Source: Loktanella sp. IMCC34160 (GTDB taxonomy: Bacteria; Pseudomonadota; Alphaproteobacteria; Rhodobacterales; Rhodobacteraceae). Taken from it: a DNA stretch of 64,000 nt. The translations under genes were made by a program, and so were the position numbers. The first letter of the stretch is position 1, and each line of letters begins with the position of its first letter. Positions 62,567 through 64,000 of this stretch are shown here, one piece after another. The notes under the pieces were generated by a model, which saw only the letters and a list, made by a program, of their open reading frames with translations, was not told the DNA's origin and ran no database searches. The DNA lies in assembly GCF_004145845.1 (NCBI RefSeq), contig NZ_SELP01000003.1, positions 1 through 64,000 on the forward strand, in the 5' to 3' direction.

Positions 62567-64000
62567 ATGTTCAACGAAGTGAAAAAATCCATCCAGTGGG
62601 GGGAAGAAACCCTGACGCTGGAAACCGGCAAGGTTGCCCGTCAGGCTGACGGGTCGGTCATTGCCACGCTTGGCGAAACCTCGGTCATGGCCAACGTGAC
62701 CTTTGCCAAGACCCAAAAGGAAGGTCAGGACTTCTTTCCGCTGACTGTCCACTACCAGGAAAAATACTACGCCGCCGGTAAAGTGCCGGGCGGCTTCTTC
62801 AAGCGCGAGGCGCGGCCGACCGAAAAGGAAACGCTGACCGCCCGCCTGATCGACCGCCCGATCCGCCCGCTGTTCGTCGAAGGCTTCAAGAACGAAGTTC
62901 TGGTGATGTGCACCGTGCTGAGCCACGACCTTGTCAACGACCCCGATATCGTCGCGATGATCGCCGCTTCGGCCGCGCTGACGATTTCCGGCGCGCCCTT
63001 CATGGGCCCGATCGCCGGCTGCCGCGTGGGCTACGAGGATGGCGATTACATCCTGAACCCGACTGTCGATGACATGCAGGGCCTGCGCAACAACCCCGAC
63101 CAGCGTCTGGACCTTGTTGTCGCCGGGACCAAAGACGCCGTGATGATGGTCGAATCCGAAGCTTACGAGCTGACGGAAGATGAAATGCTGGGCGCCGTGA
63201 CCTTTGCGCACGAACAGATCCAGCCGGTCATCGACCTGATCATCGACCTTGCCGAAGACGCCGCGAAAGAGCCCTTCGACTTCACCCCGCCGGATTACAG
63301 CGACATCCTTGCCGCCGTGACCGCCGCTGGCGAAGAGAAGATGCGCGCCGCCTATGCGATCACCGACAAGCAGGAACGTACTGCTGCCGTTGCCGCCGCC
63401 AAGGCCGAAATCAAAGACGCCCTGACCGAAGAACAGCTGGCCGACGCCAACCTTGGCACCGCGCTCAAGAAGCTGGAATCGAAGGTTCTGCGCGGCGATG
63501 TCGTCAAGCACGGGCGCCGTATTGACGGCCGCGCGCTGGACACCGTTCGCCCGATCGTCTGCGAAACCGGCCTTCTGCCCCGGACCCACGGGTCGGCCCT
63601 GTTCACCCGTGGTGAAACCCAGGGTCTGGTCGTGACCACCCTTGGCACCGGCGACGACGAACAGATCATCGACGCGCTGCATGGCAACTTCCGGTCCAAC
63701 TTCCTGCTGCACTACAACTTCCCGCCGTATTCGGTTGGCGAAGTTGGCCGCGTTGGGTCGCCCGGTCGTCGTGAAATCGGCCACGGCAAACTGGCATGGC
63801 GCGCCCTTCAGGCCGTTCTGCCCGCCGCGACCGACTTCCCCTACACCATCCGTCTGGTGTCCGAGATCACCGAATCGAACGGGTCGTCCTCCATGGCGTC
63901 CGTCTGTGGCGGCTCGCTGTCGATGATGGATGCGGGCGTTCCGCTCAAGTCCGCGGTTGCCGGTGTGGCCATGGGCCTCGTGCTGGAAGAAGATGGCTCT
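62567..64000 (+). CDS. pnp: Polyribonucleotide nucleotidyltransferase, 5' part (runs off the window)
   Basis: PNPase degrades RNA from the 3' end with phosphate and is part of RNA-decay complexes. The visible 478 residues cover the first RNase PH-like domain ([40 protein letters not shown]-type segment), the helical linker, and most of the second RNase PH domain ([43 protein letters not shown]). The C-terminal KH and S1 domains lie beyond base 64000; the usual total is about 710 residues. The start follows ATACGCT with a weak binding site. Confidence 0.97.
   Translation, partial: MFNEVKKSIQWGEETLTLETGKVARQADGSVIATLGETSVMANVTFAKTQKEGQDFFPLTVHYQEKYYAAGKVPGGFFKREARPTEKETLTARLIDRPIRPLFVEGFKNEVLVMCTVLSHDLVNDPDIVAMIAASAALTISGAPFMGPIAGCRVGYEDGDYILNPTVDDMQGLRNNPDQRLDLVVAGTKDAVMMVESEAYELTEDEMLGAVTFAHEQIQPVIDLIIDLAEDAAKEPFDFTPPDYSDILAAVTAAGEEKMRAAYAITDKQERTAAVAAAKAEIKDALTEEQLADANLGTALKKLESKVLRGDVVKHGRRIDGRALDTVRPIVCETGLLPRTHGSALFTRGETQGLVVTTLGTGDDEQIIDALHGNFRSNFLLHYNFPPYSVGEVGRVGSPGRREIGHGKLAWRALQAVLPAATDFPYTIRLVSEITESNGSSSMASVCGGSLSMMDAGVPLKSAVAGVAMGLVLEEDGS

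Overview
The window comes from the chromosome of a high-GC alphaproteobacterium, most likely a member of the Rhodobacterales (Roseobacter/Rhodobacter relatives). The signs are a CcrM-type GANTC methyltransferase, DUF2125 proteins, a Rhodobacter-type sorbitol/mannitol (smo) operon, a SAM-II riboswitch ahead of metZ, and very dense, overlapping GC-rich genes. Species cannot be named from this sequence alone.

Bases 1-8,400 are core genome: the rod-shape operon mreB-mreC-mreD-mrdA-rodA, a 2-hydroxyacid reductase, a convergent LacI-type regulator and tRNA-Arg(CCT).

Bases 8,345-24,854 are a complete 16.5-kb integrative and mobilizable element sitting in the 3' half of that tRNA. A 47-bp perfect direct repeat marks both ends and a tyrosine integrase lies beside the right end. 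From left to right it carries a winged-helix protein, a palindrome-rich candidate oriT, a ColE1-like mobilization cluster with two genes nested inside the relaxase gene, an ArdC-like antirestriction protein, an HTH/ImmA pair, several small genes, and a tightly packed + strand cluster of TIR protein, serine recombinase, HUH-type endonuclease and Abi_C-domain protein. Then come a type II restriction set (MvaI/BcnI-family nuclease, Vsr, HTH-fused C5 methyltransferase), an XRE repressor, an Xis-like protein and the integrase. No type IV secretion genes are seen, so the element would need a helper to transfer. The four-gene TIR/recombinase/HUH/Abi_C cluster is the best candidate for an undescribed defence system.

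Bases 24,855-46,040 return to core genome: several small secreted or unknown proteins, a membrane-anchored winged-helix regulator, rnhB, ccrM with three GANTC sites in its promoter region, an AlkB hydroxylase, mutY, a DciA-like protein, a DsbA-like oxidoreductase, a CoA-transferase, lpxK and waaA, a flavoprotein, an MscS channel, an HNH protein, a crotonase-fold protein without catalytic glutamates, a short-chain dehydrogenase, a tandem pair of DUF2125 proteins, pmbA and an inositol-monophosphatase-family gene.

Bases 46,027-54,209 (minus strand) are a polyol catabolism operon: HAD phosphatase, SorC-type regulator, binding protein SmoE, permeases SmoF/SmoG, ATPase SmoK, sorbitol dehydrogenase and mannitol dehydrogenase. 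A candidate operator precedes smoE and a strong intercistronic hairpin follows it.

Bases 54,318-64,000 hold a DUF1643 protein, a small RTX calcium-binding protein, rpsO with a structured leader, metZ under a SAM-II riboswitch plus terminator, folE2, a GNAT acetyltransferase, a TrkH potassium transporter, a thiamine-diphosphate enzyme and the 5' two thirds of pnp, which runs off the window.
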